Shown here: positions 39,744-48,758 of the stretch, piece by piece
Position numbering within the stretch: position 1 is the first letter of the stretch
Layout: each line of letters starts with the position of its first letter
Notes under the pieces: generated by a model
Database searches by the model: none
The model's input: only the letters and a program-made list of their open reading frames with translations
What the model was told of the DNA's origin: nothing
DNA from: Rhodobacteraceae bacterium D3-12
Lineage (GTDB): Bacteria; Pseudomonadota; Alphaproteobacteria; Rhodobacterales; Rhodobacteraceae
Length of the DNA: 64,000 nucleotides
Direction of reading: 5' to 3'
Assembly (NCBI GenBank): GCA_025916135.1
Contig: CP104793.1
Location: forward strand, 2,914,001 to 2,978,000
Made by a program: the position numbers and the translations under genes

Positions 39744-40643
39744 TCAGATATTCGCCCGCGTCGTTGGCCGCGCCGGGATCAACCCTTCGGGCCGCAGCCG
39801 CATGATCACCACCAGAAGCGAGCCGACGAGGATCTCACGCAGTGCCGCCACCTTGACGCCCGAAAGATAGGGGATCACATCGCCGAAATACCGCGTGCCC
39901 TCAAGCACCGCGATCACCACAATCGCGCCCAACACGGCCCCGGACGGACGCCCCGTGCCCCCCGCCGTCACGGCGAGGAAGATGTAAATCGCGATCAACG
40001 GGCGAAACAGGTCCGGCGCGATATAGCTGAAGTAATGGCCATAAAGCGCACCGCCAAAGCCGATCACAGCCGAGCCCAGCGCGAAGGCCTGCACCTTCAT
40101 CTTGCGCACCGGCTTGCCCGCCACAGCCGCAGCCGTTTCGTCATCGGCAAGCGCGCGCAACGCACGCCCCATCGGGCTCTTGCGCAGATTGGTCGTCAGC
40201 CACCAGATCGTGACCACCAGAACCACGATCAGCACCGCAAACAGCATGTTGAACTGCAACGGCGTCAGATCTCCGCGCCACGGGCCCGGAATGCCGGAAA
40301 TCCCGTCGCTGCCATTGGTCAGCCACAGCTCGTTCGCCGCGATAAGCCGCACCAGCTCGCCAAAGCCCAGCGTCACAATCGCAAGGTAATCTCCCCTGAG
40401 ATTGAGCGTCAGCCGCGCCAGCAAGGCCCCGATCGACCCGGCAATCACCATGGCGAGGATACAGGCCAGCCAGATCGGCAAGCCGCCGATTGACGACAAA
40501 GCCGAAGTATAGGCCCCCACCGCAAAGAACCCCGCGAGGCCAAGGTTGACCATCCCGCCAAGGCCCCAGATCACGTTCAGCCCCAGCGCAAGGATCGCAT
40601 AGATCCCGGCGATGACGAGTGTGGCAAGGAGATAACTGACCAT
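39744..40643 (-). CDS. Branched-chain amino acid-type ABC importer permease, LivM-like
   Basis: A 299-residue inner-membrane permease of the HAAT family. It has about eight hydrophobic segments; GDYLAIVTLGFGELVRLIAANE and SPMGRALRALADDETAAAVAGKPV (the ATPase-contact loop) identify LivM. It is last in the order livG-livF-livK-livH-livM. This family carries branched-chain amino acids, but many members take up amides, urea or aromatic acids. The 130-bp spacer to livH contains a long inverted repeat. Confidence 0.92.
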   Translation of the reverse strand: MVSYLLATLVIAGIYAILALGLNVIWGLGGMVNLGLAGFFAVGAYTSALSSIGGLPIWLACILAMVIAGSIGALLARLTLNLRGDYLAIVTLGFGELVRLIAANELWLTNGSDGISGIPGPWRGDLTPLQFNMLFAVLIVVLVVTIWWLTTNLRKSPMGRALRALADDETAAAVAGKPVRKMKVQAFALGSAVIGFGGALYGHYFSYIAPDLFRPLIAIYIFLAVTAGGTGRPSGAVLGAIVVIAVLEGTRYFGDVIPYLSGVKVAALREILVGSLLVVIMRLRPEGLIPARPTTRANI

Positions 40644-40660
40644 GGTTGCGTGCCTCTCTC

Positions 40661-40775
40661 AAAGCGTTTCGACGTATAGTAGGGTCACATCACCGAGGCG
40701 AAACACACAGCCCCGCCCGATGGTGTGGAGGTTCCGAAATCAGCCTGATGCCTCAAGCTGATCCCGAAACGCTTT
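40661..40775 (-). repeat. Long-distance inverted repeat spanning the livH-livM spacer
   Basis: AAAGCGTTTCG at 40661-40671 and CGAAACGCTTT at 40765-40775 are an exact 11-bp inverted pair 93 bp apart. The interior also pairs in part (CACATC...GATGGTGTGG). The right arm overlaps the livH stop codon. A structured RNA or attenuator is possible. Confidence 0.5.
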
Positions 40776-41640
40776 AGTATGCGCGCTCGCCCAGAATTCC
40801 GCGCGGGCGGAAGCTCAGGACAATGACGATGAACAGGAAGCCAACAGCGGATTTATAGGCCGGCGACAACAGCAGGAGCGAGGCTTCCTCGCCAATGCCG
40901 ACCACCATCGCGCCCAACACGGCCCCCGGAGTCGAGCCCAGCCCGCCCACAACCGCCGCCGCAAAGATCGGCAGGAAGAAGCGGAAGCCCAGCATCGGGT
41001 CAATCGAATTGCCAAGCCCAAGCAGCAAGCCGCCGGTGCCGACAATGCCCATGCCAAAGAACACGGCCAGACGCCCGATCTGGATGCTGTCGATGCCTTT
41101 CAGCTCGGCCAGCCCCGGATTGTCCGCCACGGCACGCATCGCCTTGCCAATGCGGGTGAACCGCAGCACGGCAAAGATCACCGCCATAATCCCCAGCGCG
41201 ATCAACAGGTTGTTGATCTGCTGTGGCCCGATGCGCAGGTCCCAAAACCGCAGATCACGCACCAGCGGAAGATCATAGCCGCGCATGTCATTGCCAAAGA
41301 TAAAGCGCACGACGTTTTCAAGCACCACGACCCCCGCAATCGAGGCAATCGCCGTGGTCAAAGCGCCGTGTTTGCGAAGTGGCCGCAAGGCCACCTCGTC
41401 AACGATAACGCCAATCACCGCGCTCACAAGAAAGGCGGCGACAACGGCAAGGAGGATCGGCCACCCCAGCCAGACATTCGCGGCATAGCCCGCAAACGCC
41501 CCGACGGTGGCCTGCGATGCAACCGAAAAGTTCGGAAATCGCAGGACCGAGAACATCGCGCTGAAGCCAACGGCAGGCACCGCCAACAAAGCACCATAAA
41601 TGATGCCGTTCAGAAGAAACTGGGGAAGCAGATCAAGCAT
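40774..41640 (-). CDS. Branched-chain amino acid-type ABC importer permease, LivH-like
   Basis: A 288-residue permease. FLLNGIIYGALLAVPAVGFSAMFSVLRFPNFSVASQATVGAF and the loop FTRIGKAMRAVADNPGLAELKGIDSIQIG are typical of LivH. It forms the other half of the channel with LivM. Its ATG overlaps the stop of the binding-protein gene (TGATG). Confidence 0.92.
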   Translation of the reverse strand: MLDLLPQFLLNGIIYGALLAVPAVGFSAMFSVLRFPNFSVASQATVGAFAGYAANVWLGWPILLAVVAAFLVSAVIGVIVDEVALRPLRKHGALTTAIASIAGVVVLENVVRFIFGNDMRGYDLPLVRDLRFWDLRIGPQQINNLLIALGIMAVIFAVLRFTRIGKAMRAVADNPGLAELKGIDSIQIGRLAVFFGMGIVGTGGLLLGLGNSIDPMLGFRFFLPIFAAAVVGGLGSTPGAVLGAMVVGIGEEASLLLLSPAYKSAVGFLFIVIVLSFRPRGILGERAY

Positions 41641-42824
41641 CAGAGGTCTATGCTCACCGGTTTTTTGTCTTTGATCTCTGAATAGAGCATCGTCATCTCG
41701 GTGACGTCGCCCTTGTCGTTGAACGTGCAGGCGCCCGAGGCCCCCTCATAGTTCACGCCTTCAGAGATATGTTTGAGCCCTTCCAGAGCCGACGACACTT
41801 TCATGCCCTCGCCTTGCGAAACATCGCGCAGGTGGTCGCGCACGGCCTCGCCGCTGGTCTCGCCCGCTTTGGCCATCGCCAGAAGCACGAGGTTCACGTG
41901 GTCATAACATTGCGCCGAATAGGGATCAGCGGCCTCAACCCCAAGGATCTCGCTCGCCCTTGCAAAGCCGGTGCTGCCCAGCGCCGGTGCCGGCGCGGTG
42001 GTGATCACCCCGTTGGTCACTTCGGCAGGGAGCGAGTCGATCACGCCTTGGTTGACGGCATAGCCCTGGGCCGAAATCGTGCCCTCATAGCTGGCCTGCC
42101 ACAAATCGCGCAGCAACACGGTCGAGTCGGTGGCATAGCCGCCAAAGACGATCATGTCAGGCTTGTCGCGTAGCGCCGTATCCACTTCCGAGCGATAGGT
42201 CGCCTTGTCCGCCTCATAGATCATCGAAGAGAACTTGGCCCCGGCGGCCTCGAAAATGTTTTTGTAGGTCTCGATCGACACTTCGGCAAAGGGCGATTGC
42301 GGGCCCATCCAGACAACGCTCTTATAGCCCTTCTTGGACAGGTCGGTCGCCGCCACGGTGGTCTGAAGGATCGAGCCGGGCTGGGTGCGCACGACATAGC
42401 CTTTGTGCGGCAACAGCGTGATCGTGTCCGAACCAGAGGTGCAGAGCAGCATCGTCTTGCTCTCCCACGCCAGCGGCGCAACGGCGGTGGTGATCGACGA
42501 GGCCCAAGTCCCCATGATCGCCGAAACGCCATCCACATCAATCAGCTTGCGCGCGGCACGCACGGCGGCCTCGGGCGAGGTTTGCGTGTCGTCCGAGATG
42601 ACTTCGATCTCGCGACCCAGCACACCACCGGCCTCGTTCACTTCCTTGACCACACCGATCATCACGTCGCGCATCGACGGACCATAGCTGCCCCCGACAC
42701 CGGTCATCGGCGTCAGCGTGGCCAGCTTGATCGGCGCGCCAGAGGCCCGCAGGATCGCCGGGGTTGCAAGGGTGGCGGCCATACCGGCAAGTACGGCGCG
42801 TCTGTTGGGAATAAACTTCGTCAT
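41640..42824 (-). CDS. Periplasmic substrate-binding protein of the branched-chain amino acid type (LivK-like)
   Basis: A 394-residue periplasmic binding protein. The Tat-like signal peptide is NRRAVLAGMAATLATPAILRASG. Mature start IKLATLTPMTGVGGSYGPSMRDVMIGVVKEVNEAGGVLGREIEVISDD is typical of the Peripla_BP_6 family. The ligand cannot be told. It lies between the ATPase genes and livH, so the five genes form a full importer. Confidence 0.93.
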   Translation of the reverse strand: MTKFIPNRRAVLAGMAATLATPAILRASGAPIKLATLTPMTGVGGSYGPSMRDVMIGVVKEVNEAGGVLGREIEVISDDTQTSPEAAVRAARKLIDVDGVSAIMGTWASSITTAVAPLAWESKTMLLCTSGSDTITLLPHKGYVVRTQPGSILQTTVAATDLSKKGYKSVVWMGPQSPFAEVSIETYKNIFEAAGAKFSSMIYEADKATYRSEVDTALRDKPDMIVFGGYATDSTVLLRDLWQASYEGTISAQGYAVNQGVIDSLPAEVTNGVITTAPAPALGSTGFARASEILGVEAADPYSAQCYDHVNLVLLAMAKAGETSGEAVRDHLRDVSQGEGMKVSSALEGLKHISEGVNYEGASGACTFNDKGDVTEMTMLYSEIKDKKPVSIDL

Positions 42825-42838
42825 CGTCTAAGTCCTCC

Positions 42839-43549
42839 TTAATGACCGCCCAAAAAGGTGCGGCGGATGCTGGGATCGGCAGCCAGTTCTTTTGCTGGTC
42901 CTTCCGTGTGGTTCTGACCGGCGGCAAAAATATAGGCCCGGTCGGCCAGATCGAGCGCTTCAAGCGCATTCTGCTCCACCAACAGGACGGCCACGCCAGT
43001 GGCGGCGATCTCGCGGATGGTGGTGAAAAGTTCGCCCGCCGCCTTGGGCGACAGCCCGGCCGAGGGTTCATCAAGCAACAGCACCTTGGGTTCGACCATC
43101 ATGGCAATCGCCATCGCCAACAGCTGTCGCTGTCCGCCCGACATGGTGCGCGCAAGGTCGCGGCGCTTGTCGTGCAGCACCGGAAAGCGTTCGAACAACT
43201 CCTCGATCCGCTTGTTCGGATCGGACTTGGCCACATAGCCGCCAATCTCAAGGTTCTCGCGGATGGTCATGGTCGGAAAGACGTTGGCTTCCTGCGGGAC
43301 ATAGGCGATACCCTCACGCGCAATCGCGCCGGGTTTCATGCCCAACAGCTCAAGCCCTGCGGCGCTGACCCGCCCGGTGGCGTATTTCAACTGTCCGGCC
43401 ATCGCCTTGAGCAGGGTCGATTTGCCCGCGCCGTTCGGGCCAAGGATCGCAACGATCTCACCGGCTTCAACCGTCACAGAGATACTTTTGAGTATGGTGT
43501 CGCCCTTGGTGTAACCGGCGACAAGGTTTTCGACGATAACGGCGCTCAT
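42839..43549 (-). CDS. ABC importer ATPase, LivF-like
   Basis: A 236-residue ATPase with Walker A ILGPNGAGKSTLLKAMAGQ, signature MSGGQRQLLAMA and Walker B VLLLDEPSAGLS, followed by EQNALEAL as in LivF. Start ATG 43549 overlaps the livG stop (ATGA); the open frame upstream is not LivF. With LivG it powers the LivHM importer. Confidence 0.93.
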   Translation of the reverse strand: MSAVIVENLVAGYTKGDTILKSISVTVEAGEIVAILGPNGAGKSTLLKAMAGQLKYATGRVSAAGLELLGMKPGAIAREGIAYVPQEANVFPTMTIRENLEIGGYVAKSDPNKRIEELFERFPVLHDKRRDLARTMSGGQRQLLAMAIAMMVEPKVLLLDEPSAGLSPKAAGELFTTIREIAATGVAVLLVEQNALEALDLADRAYIFAAGQNHTEGPAKELAADPSIRRTFLGGH

Positions 43550-44316
43550 GTGCGTTTCCCCAGATATGCATCCTGCACCGCATGCGAAGAGATAACCTCC
43601 TCGAAGGTCCCTTCCATAAGGTCGGTGCCATTCGCCATGACGACGATGTGGTCGCAAAGCCGCGATATGATGTCCATGTCATGCTCGACGATCAAAAAGG
43701 TCAGCCCGTCCTCGGCAACCAACGCCTTGATCCGCTCGGCAATCTCGACCCCCAGCGTCGGGTTCACCCCGGCCACCGGCTCATCCAGCAGGATCAGCTT
43801 GGGCGCCCCCATCAAGGCGCGCCCGATCTCAAGCAGCTTCTTCTGACCGCCCGACAGATCGCCCGACATATTGTCGATCACATGGTCCAGCTTGACCCGC
43901 TTGGCGACGGCAATCGCGCGCTCTGCAAGCTCTTCCTCGCGGGCCTTGGCCGCGCGGGAATTGAACAGCGCCGGGAATACGCCCTCGCCCACTTGATCGA
44001 CACCATGCAGCAGCAATGATTCAAATACGGTGAGCTGTTTGAACCCCCGCGCGATCTGGAACGTGCGCACAAGACCGCGCCGCGAAATCTGTTCGGGGCG
44101 CCATTTGGTCACGTCTTCCCCGTCAAAGGTAACGCGCCCGGCCTCGGCGGGGATGACCCCGGAAATACAGTTGAACATGGTGGTCTTACCGGCGCCATTC
44201 GGCCCGATCAGCCCGGTGATCTTGCCCGGCTCGACCGTAAAGGAGGCAGAGTCGATTGCCTTGAGACCGTAAAAGCTCCGCGTGAGCTCTGAAACCTCAA
44301 GAAGCGTTCCCGACAT
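43546..44316 (-). CDS. ABC importer ATPase, LivG-like
   Basis: A 256-residue ATPase. Walker A is LIGPNGAGKTTMFNCISG, the signature LSGGQKKLLEIGRALM and Walker B LILLDEPVAGVNP; the C-terminal ISSHAVQDAYLG is the usual LivG tail. It is the first gene of the importer operon, 103 bp downstream of a TetR-type operator (44418-44435), so the regulator at 37121 probably controls the whole importer. Confidence 0.93.
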   Translation of the reverse strand: MSGTLLEVSELTRSFYGLKAIDSASFTVEPGKITGLIGPNGAGKTTMFNCISGVIPAEAGRVTFDGEDVTKWRPEQISRRGLVRTFQIARGFKQLTVFESLLLHGVDQVGEGVFPALFNSRAAKAREEELAERAIAVAKRVKLDHVIDNMSGDLSGGQKKLLEIGRALMGAPKLILLDEPVAGVNPTLGVEIAERIKALVAEDGLTFLIVEHDMDIISRLCDHIVVMANGTDLMEGTFEEVISSHAVQDAYLGKRT

Positions 44317-44417
44317 CGAATTCTCCCGTCCCGTCGCCCGGTGGCAATAACCGCCGGCTTGCGTCCTCTTCTTATATTAAGAGGATCGTTTTAGTCTTAT
44401 TTACAAGGGCACGCTCG

Positions 44418-44435
44418 CACCGACCGATCGGTTTG
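44418..44435. promoter_or_regulatory. TetR-type operator upstream of livG
   Basis: CACCGACCGATCGGTTTG differs at one base from the operator at 37071-37088. Core ACCGATCGGT is a 10-bp palindrome. It lies in the 267-bp spacer between livG and the 3' end of the first amidohydrolase gene, in position to control livGFKHM. Confidence 0.7.
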
Positions 44436-44536
44436 TCAACGATTTAATTTTGCCAGTTCACAGCTTTTTTCCGCCGCGCCCAGACATGCCCCTTTTTACG
44501 TCATTCCCAGATCGCACAAGCGAGCTGGCGCGGGGA

Positions 44537-44563
44537 CGGGCAAATCAAAACCTCCGATTTGCC
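44537..44563 (-). terminator. Hairpin downstream of amidohydrolase 1
   Basis: GGGCAAATC, 9-base loop, GATTTGCCC: a perfect 9-bp stem 21 bp after the amidohydrolase stop on the minus strand, with outer GCGGGG/CCCCGC pairing around it. There is no long T run. Confidence 0.5.
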
Positions 44564-44583
44564 CGCTCTGACCCCGCCGGGCC

Positions 44584-45807
44584 TCAGCCCTTGATCACCT
44601 CGCCGCCCTTCATGATCAGCGAAATATTCTCACCCTGCCCGCCCAAGAGCGACAGGTCCTCAAGCGGGTTGCCATCGACGAAAATCAGATCGCCAAACGC
44701 GCCCGGCTCAAGCGTGCCGACCTTGCCTTCCATACGCAACAGTTTGGCGGCAATCGTGGTCGTCGATGCGATCACCATCTCGGCCGGAAGAACCCGCCCG
44801 CGCAATTCAAACTCGCCCGACTGGTGCTTGTGCATCGGTCCCAACAGGTCGCTGCCATAGGCCATCGGCAAACCCGCCTCGGCCATGATCTCGAGCGATT
44901 TCAACCCGGCCAAACGCACATCATCCACCTTGGCAACCGACGCCGCAGGCAGCCCAAGCGACGGCCCTTCCGAGGACAGCTTTTCATAGGTGATCAGCGT
45001 CGGACAGGCGATACAGCCTGCCGCCGTCGCCGCGGCTGCGGTCTCGGGCGTGATCAGGTTACAATGCTCAAGCGACAGCACACCGTATTCCACGGCGCGG
45101 GCAATCGCCGCATCGGTATAAAGATGCGCCGAAACATAGGTGCCGACATTTGCGGCCTCTTCCACGATGGCGCGGATCTCATCAGCGGAATACTGAAGGA
45201 AATGGATCGGGTCCGTCGGCGAGGCCACGCCGCCGTTGGCCATGATCTTGATGAAATCGGCGCCGCCCTTGATCTGGGCGCGCGCGGCATAGCGCACGGC
45301 GTCAACGCCATCGGCGATCACCCCCATCGCGCCCAAAGGTGCGTTGGCAATCGACATCGCGGTTTCATCATACGGGCCGCGTTGGTCGCAATGGCCGCCG
45401 GTCTGTGACAGGGCTTTGCCGGGAATATTCAGGCGCGGCGTCTTGATCGGCGATTCTTCGGCGGCGGCACGCAAAACGCCCGTCGCCCCGCCCAGATCAC
45501 GCAGCGTCGTGAAGCCGCGCATCAGCATCGCGTTCATGATGTTCAGCGAGCGCACCATGACCAACGCATCCGGCAACGCCGTATTCGCCTTGAGATCGGC
45601 CAGCGCCGCGTTGACATGCACATGCGCATCAATCAGCCCCGGCATGACATAGGCCTCACCGGCGTCAATTTCGTCGGCGCCCCCGGCGGCAAGCCCCGCC
45701 CCCAGCTCCTGCACCACGCCGTCAGCGATGCGGATATCAACCGCATCCTTGGGCTTGTCGGTTGTCCCGTCCACAATGCGGGCGTTTCGGATCACAATAT
45801 CGGCCAT
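44584..45807 (-). CDS. COG1228 metal-dependent amidohydrolase 1
   Basis: A 407-residue amidohydrolase-superfamily enzyme (imidazolonepropionase/prolidase-like group). Metal and active-site residues visible are the HxH pair in LIDAHVHVN, the carbamylatable lysine in FIKIMANGG, histidines in VSAHLYTD and SLEHCN, and the catalytic aspartate in AYGSDLLGPM. The group includes Xaa-Pro and Xaa-Arg dipeptidases. It lacks the CxCC insert of amidohydrolases 2 and 3. It follows the second TetR gene by 30 bp, in a unit that ends at a hairpin. Confidence 0.88.
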   Translation of the reverse strand: MADIVIRNARIVDGTTDKPKDAVDIRIADGVVQELGAGLAAGGADEIDAGEAYVMPGLIDAHVHVNAALADLKANTALPDALVMVRSLNIMNAMLMRGFTTLRDLGGATGVLRAAAEESPIKTPRLNIPGKALSQTGGHCDQRGPYDETAMSIANAPLGAMGVIADGVDAVRYAARAQIKGGADFIKIMANGGVASPTDPIHFLQYSADEIRAIVEEAANVGTYVSAHLYTDAAIARAVEYGVLSLEHCNLITPETAAAATAAGCIACPTLITYEKLSSEGPSLGLPAASVAKVDDVRLAGLKSLEIMAEAGLPMAYGSDLLGPMHKHQSGEFELRGRVLPAEMVIASTTTIAAKLLRMEGKVGTLEPGAFGDLIFVDGNPLEDLSLLGGQGENISLIMKGGEVIKG

Positions 45808-45837
45808 GTCACTTTTCCTGTATTTAACGTGCGCGCT

Positions 45838-46494
45838 TCAGCAGGCGCTGCTTTCCCTGTCACCACTGCGCAGCAGCTGCGGCAGGATATGTTTCCACTG
45901 ATCCAGCATTTCGCTGTAATAAGTGGGGTCGTCTCGGGTGATGGTTTGCGCGATCATCCCGCGGATCAAACACATCGTCATATTCAAAACCGTCGCCGCG
46001 CGCTGGCTTTCCAACCCGTGACCCTGTGCAAAGGCGTTCCAGATCGCATCGAGCCCCTCGTGGAACTCTTTGACCACCGGGATCAGGGCATCGTGAAACC
46101 CCTTGTTGATCCGCGCCTCGGGCAGGAATTCCATCGTCATGAAAAACAGCCCGTTCGACATGGTATCCCACAGGTAGTCTACGATCTCGCTGGCGTCCTC
46201 CTTGCCTTCGGGGATCTGCTCGGCAAAGGCGAACAGACGTTCGTTCACGCGGGTTAGATGGTGATCAATCGCATAAACAATCAGCTCCTCTCGCGAGGCG
46301 AAATAATGCGTCAGCGCCCCGCGTGAGACCCCGGCGCGTTTTGCCACCAAAGGCGTTGTTACGCGGGAAAACCCCTTTTCCACCATCAACTCGATTGTCG
46401 CATCACAGAGCTTTTGCACAGTCCTCTCGCGCCGCTGCGCCTGCGGCAAGGGTTGCTTCGGGGCTGTGGTTTCTGCGGAAACACCGTCACTCAT
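45838..46494 (-). CDS. Second TetR family transcriptional regulator
   Basis: A 218-residue regulator with N-terminal helix-turn-helix (VQKLCDATIELMVEKGFSRVTTPLVAKRAGVSRGALTHYFASREELI). The ligand domain is rich in methionine and phenylalanine (MSNGLFFMTMEFL). It lies directly upstream of amidohydrolase 1. I find no GACCGATCGGTC-type site at its own start, so it may recognise a different operator. The importer permease gene is 163 bp upstream. Confidence 0.9.
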   Translation of the reverse strand: MSDGVSAETTAPKQPLPQAQRRERTVQKLCDATIELMVEKGFSRVTTPLVAKRAGVSRGALTHYFASREELIVYAIDHHLTRVNERLFAFAEQIPEGKEDASEIVDYLWDTMSNGLFFMTMEFLPEARINKGFHDALIPVVKEFHEGLDAIWNAFAQGHGLESQRAATVLNMTMCLIRGMIAQTITRDDPTYYSEMLDQWKHILPQLLRSGDRESSAC

Positions 46495-46657
46495 AAATTA
46501 TTCCTGACCTCTCTTGCGGCGCCGCCTTTCCGCGTCTCTCTCTTCCCTCGAAGGGGCCCTCCTGACCCCCGGTCGTCGGCGGCTCTGGCCTAGAACAGGG
46601 GCGCGGCGCGGTCCATGCCGCAAAGCCGCGCACCTCGCGCCCTGACAACGGGCTTGC

Positions 46658-47536
46658 TCACTCGCGGAAGCGCTGCCGTGCCATCCGCCCCGCCACGATG
46701 GTCAAAACCAAAGTGCTGAACATCAGGATAAAGGCGATCGCCGCCGAGAACGGCCAGTTGTTCAACTGGAACTGCCCATAGATCAGCGGTGACATCATCC
46801 TGAACTCGGGCCCGCCAAGCAGAACCGGCGTCGCATAAGCGTTCATCGCCAGAATGAAGGTCAGGATCGCACCCGCCATCGTTCCGGGAAGCGCCAGCGG
46901 CCAAAGCACGCGAAAGAACATCTTGTTGGGCGTCGCCCCAAGCGAGAACGCCGCCTCTTCTATGTTGCGCGCAATGCCTTCGATCACGCTTTGCAGGGTC
47001 AGCACCATATAAGGCAGGTTGACCGCGATGATCCCCAGAACCACCGCCGTTTCCGAGAACATGATCTCGGTCGGCCCATCCGTCAGGCCAAGAGACATCA
47101 GGCTCACACTCATGAACCCCTTACTGCCGAGCAAGGTCATCCACCCCGCCGCCCGCACGGCGTTGCCCACGAACAGCGGCACAACCACCCCGATGATCAT
47201 CAGGTTCTTGAACCGCGATTGCGTCCGCGCCAGCACATAGGCCAGCGGAAATCCCAAGAGGATACAAATCACCGTGCACAACACCGAAACCCGGATCGTC
47301 GTCCAAAAGGTCTCAAGGTAGTAAGGCTCGGAGAAGAATTTGACATAGTTTTGCGGCGAAACCGCCGAGATCATCAATTGCGTCGGGTCGAATTTGTTCA
47401 GACTGTAGCGCGCCAAAAGCACCAGCGGCCCCAGAACCCCAAGCGCGACAACAAACGTCGCCGGCCCCACAAGAGAAGCCGCCGTCAGGGTTTCGCGGCG
47501 TTGCTTGGCATGTTCATTTTGCGTCAGGCTCGACAT
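46658..47536 (-). CDS. Spermidine/putrescine-type ABC importer permease (PotB-like)
   Basis: A 292-residue permease of the POPT family with the cytosolic MetI-type loop EEAAFSLGATPNKMFFRVLWPLALPG. Six hydrophobic segments are visible. It follows the binding-protein gene after a 172-bp spacer that carries a hairpin. It forms a complete importer with the binding protein, ATPase and second permease upstream. This type carries polyamines, ferric ions or phosphonates, so substrate is not known. Confidence 0.9.
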   Translation of the reverse strand: MSSLTQNEHAKQRRETLTAASLVGPATFVVALGVLGPLVLLARYSLNKFDPTQLMISAVSPQNYVKFFSEPYYLETFWTTIRVSVLCTVICILLGFPLAYVLARTQSRFKNLMIIGVVVPLFVGNAVRAAGWMTLLGSKGFMSVSLMSLGLTDGPTEIMFSETAVVLGIIAVNLPYMVLTLQSVIEGIARNIEEAAFSLGATPNKMFFRVLWPLALPGTMAGAILTFILAMNAYATPVLLGGPEFRMMSPLIYGQFQLNNWPFSAAIAFILMFSTLVLTIVAGRMARQRFRE

Positions 47537-47674
47537 TCATTCATCCTTGGTCGCTTTCAACCCGTCGGTGCGACGGGTCGGCTTTGACTGATCCGCTTAA
47601 AGTCTTCTGCAGTCGTTCGTCTGCAGTTTGTTGTCGGGGCGAAACCACGTCACGCCCCGAGCATTGCTTGATCC

Positions 47675-47699
47675 GCGCCGCGCATGATTGGCGCGGCGC
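47675..47699 (-). terminator. Stem-loop between binding protein and permease genes
   Basis: GCGCCGCGC, loop ATGATTG, GCGCGGCGC: a perfect 9-bp stem just after the binding-protein stop. This is a usual place for an mRNA stabilising or attenuating hairpin that raises binding-protein levels over permease levels. Confidence 0.6.
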
Positions 47700-47708
47700 G
47701 GGCCATGG

Positions 47709-48758
47709 TCAGGCCTTGAACTTCATGTCCCACCAGTCTTTCATCTTGGAGTCATTCTCCAGGATGAAGCCGTAGTCGGGGCTTTTCAGATTGGCGACTT
47801 CTTCATCCGTGAACCCGATCTTGGCGTTCAAATCCGCGGGTACTTCGGCGTTGTCGACGGTCGGGTTGTAGCCCATGTCATGGGCAAAGGCCAACTGTGC
47901 GCTCGGCTCAAGCAGCGCGTCGAGATAGGCATAACCGCCGTCCATGTTCTTGCCGTTCTTGGGCAGGCAGAAACCGCTTTCGTAAGGGATCGCCCCTTCG
48001 GTCGGCGCGACCGACGCAACGGCGATGCCCTTGTCCTGCCACTGAACCGTGCGGGCTTTCCACATCACGCCAACCTTGAATTCGCCAGCGGCCAAGCCTT
48101 GGGCGAATGCCTCGTTGGTCGGATAGATCCGCGCCCCGGCCTCGCGCGAGGCGAGCAGCATCGGGTAACCCTTTTCAACATCCGTCACCGTGCCACCGGC
48201 GGCCAATGCGGCCGCAATCTGGGTATAGGTGTACTGAATGTCGATATAGGCCATCTGATCGCCCCACTTGGGGTCGAACACTTCGGCAAAGCTCTTGGGC
48301 GGGTTTTCCATATTGGGATCAAACACCACGACCAGCCCGGAATAGATCTGGGCGATACCGTACTCATGCTTGAACTGCGGCAGCACGTGATCGGCGTTCT
48401 TGAGCTTGGAATAGTCGATCTTCTCGGTGATGCCCTGCTGATAAAGCTGATACATGCTCGAGCCGTTCACCGCCTGAATGTCGGTCGATCCGCGCGGCAA
48501 CATCCGCTCGGCGGCCATCTTGGCGCGACGTTCCGGGTCTCCGGCCTGATCCTGAATGACCTTGTAACCAGCCGCTTCAAGGATCGGCTTCTCGATGTTC
48601 TTGTTCAGCAGTTTGCCATAGTCGCCGCCCCATGTGCCCAGCACGATGGTCTTGTCAGCGGCCCGAAGCAGCGTTGGCGATGCCAGCACCGCGCCCCCTG
48701 CGGCCATTCCCGCAAGAACCTCGCGACGGCCCATCTTGGCGTTGATTTTCTTTGTCAT
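47709..48758 (-). CDS. Periplasmic substrate-binding protein of the PotD type
   Basis: A 349-residue binding protein of the SBP_bac_8 (PotD/PotF) type. Its twin-arginine signal peptide is MGRREVLAGMAAGGAVLASPTLLRA. Mature start KTIVLGTWGGDYGKLLNKNIEKP; later GSTDIQAVNGSSMYQLYQQGITEKID and YIDIQYTYTQIAA. The ligand cannot be predicted. Its ATG overlaps the ATPase stop (ATGA). Confidence 0.92.
   Translation of the reverse strand: MTKKINAKMGRREVLAGMAAGGAVLASPTLLRAADKTIVLGTWGGDYGKLLNKNIEKPILEAAGYKVIQDQAGDPERRAKMAAERMLPRGSTDIQAVNGSSMYQLYQQGITEKIDYSKLKNADHVLPQFKHEYGIAQIYSGLVVVFDPNMENPPKSFAEVFDPKWGDQMAYIDIQYTYTQIAAALAAGGTVTDVEKGYPMLLASREAGARIYPTNEAFAQGLAAGEFKVGVMWKARTVQWQDKGIAVASVAPTEGAIPYESGFCLPKNGKNMDGGYAYLDALLEPSAQLAFAHDMGYNPTVDNAEVPADLNAKIGFTDEEVANLKSPDYGFILENDSKMKDWWDMKFKA

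Noticed and set aside
39744-44316. Calling the importer a leucine/isoleucine/valine transporter
   Set aside because: HAAT family members carry many compounds; the neighbours point to another substrate, so gene symbols were left blank.
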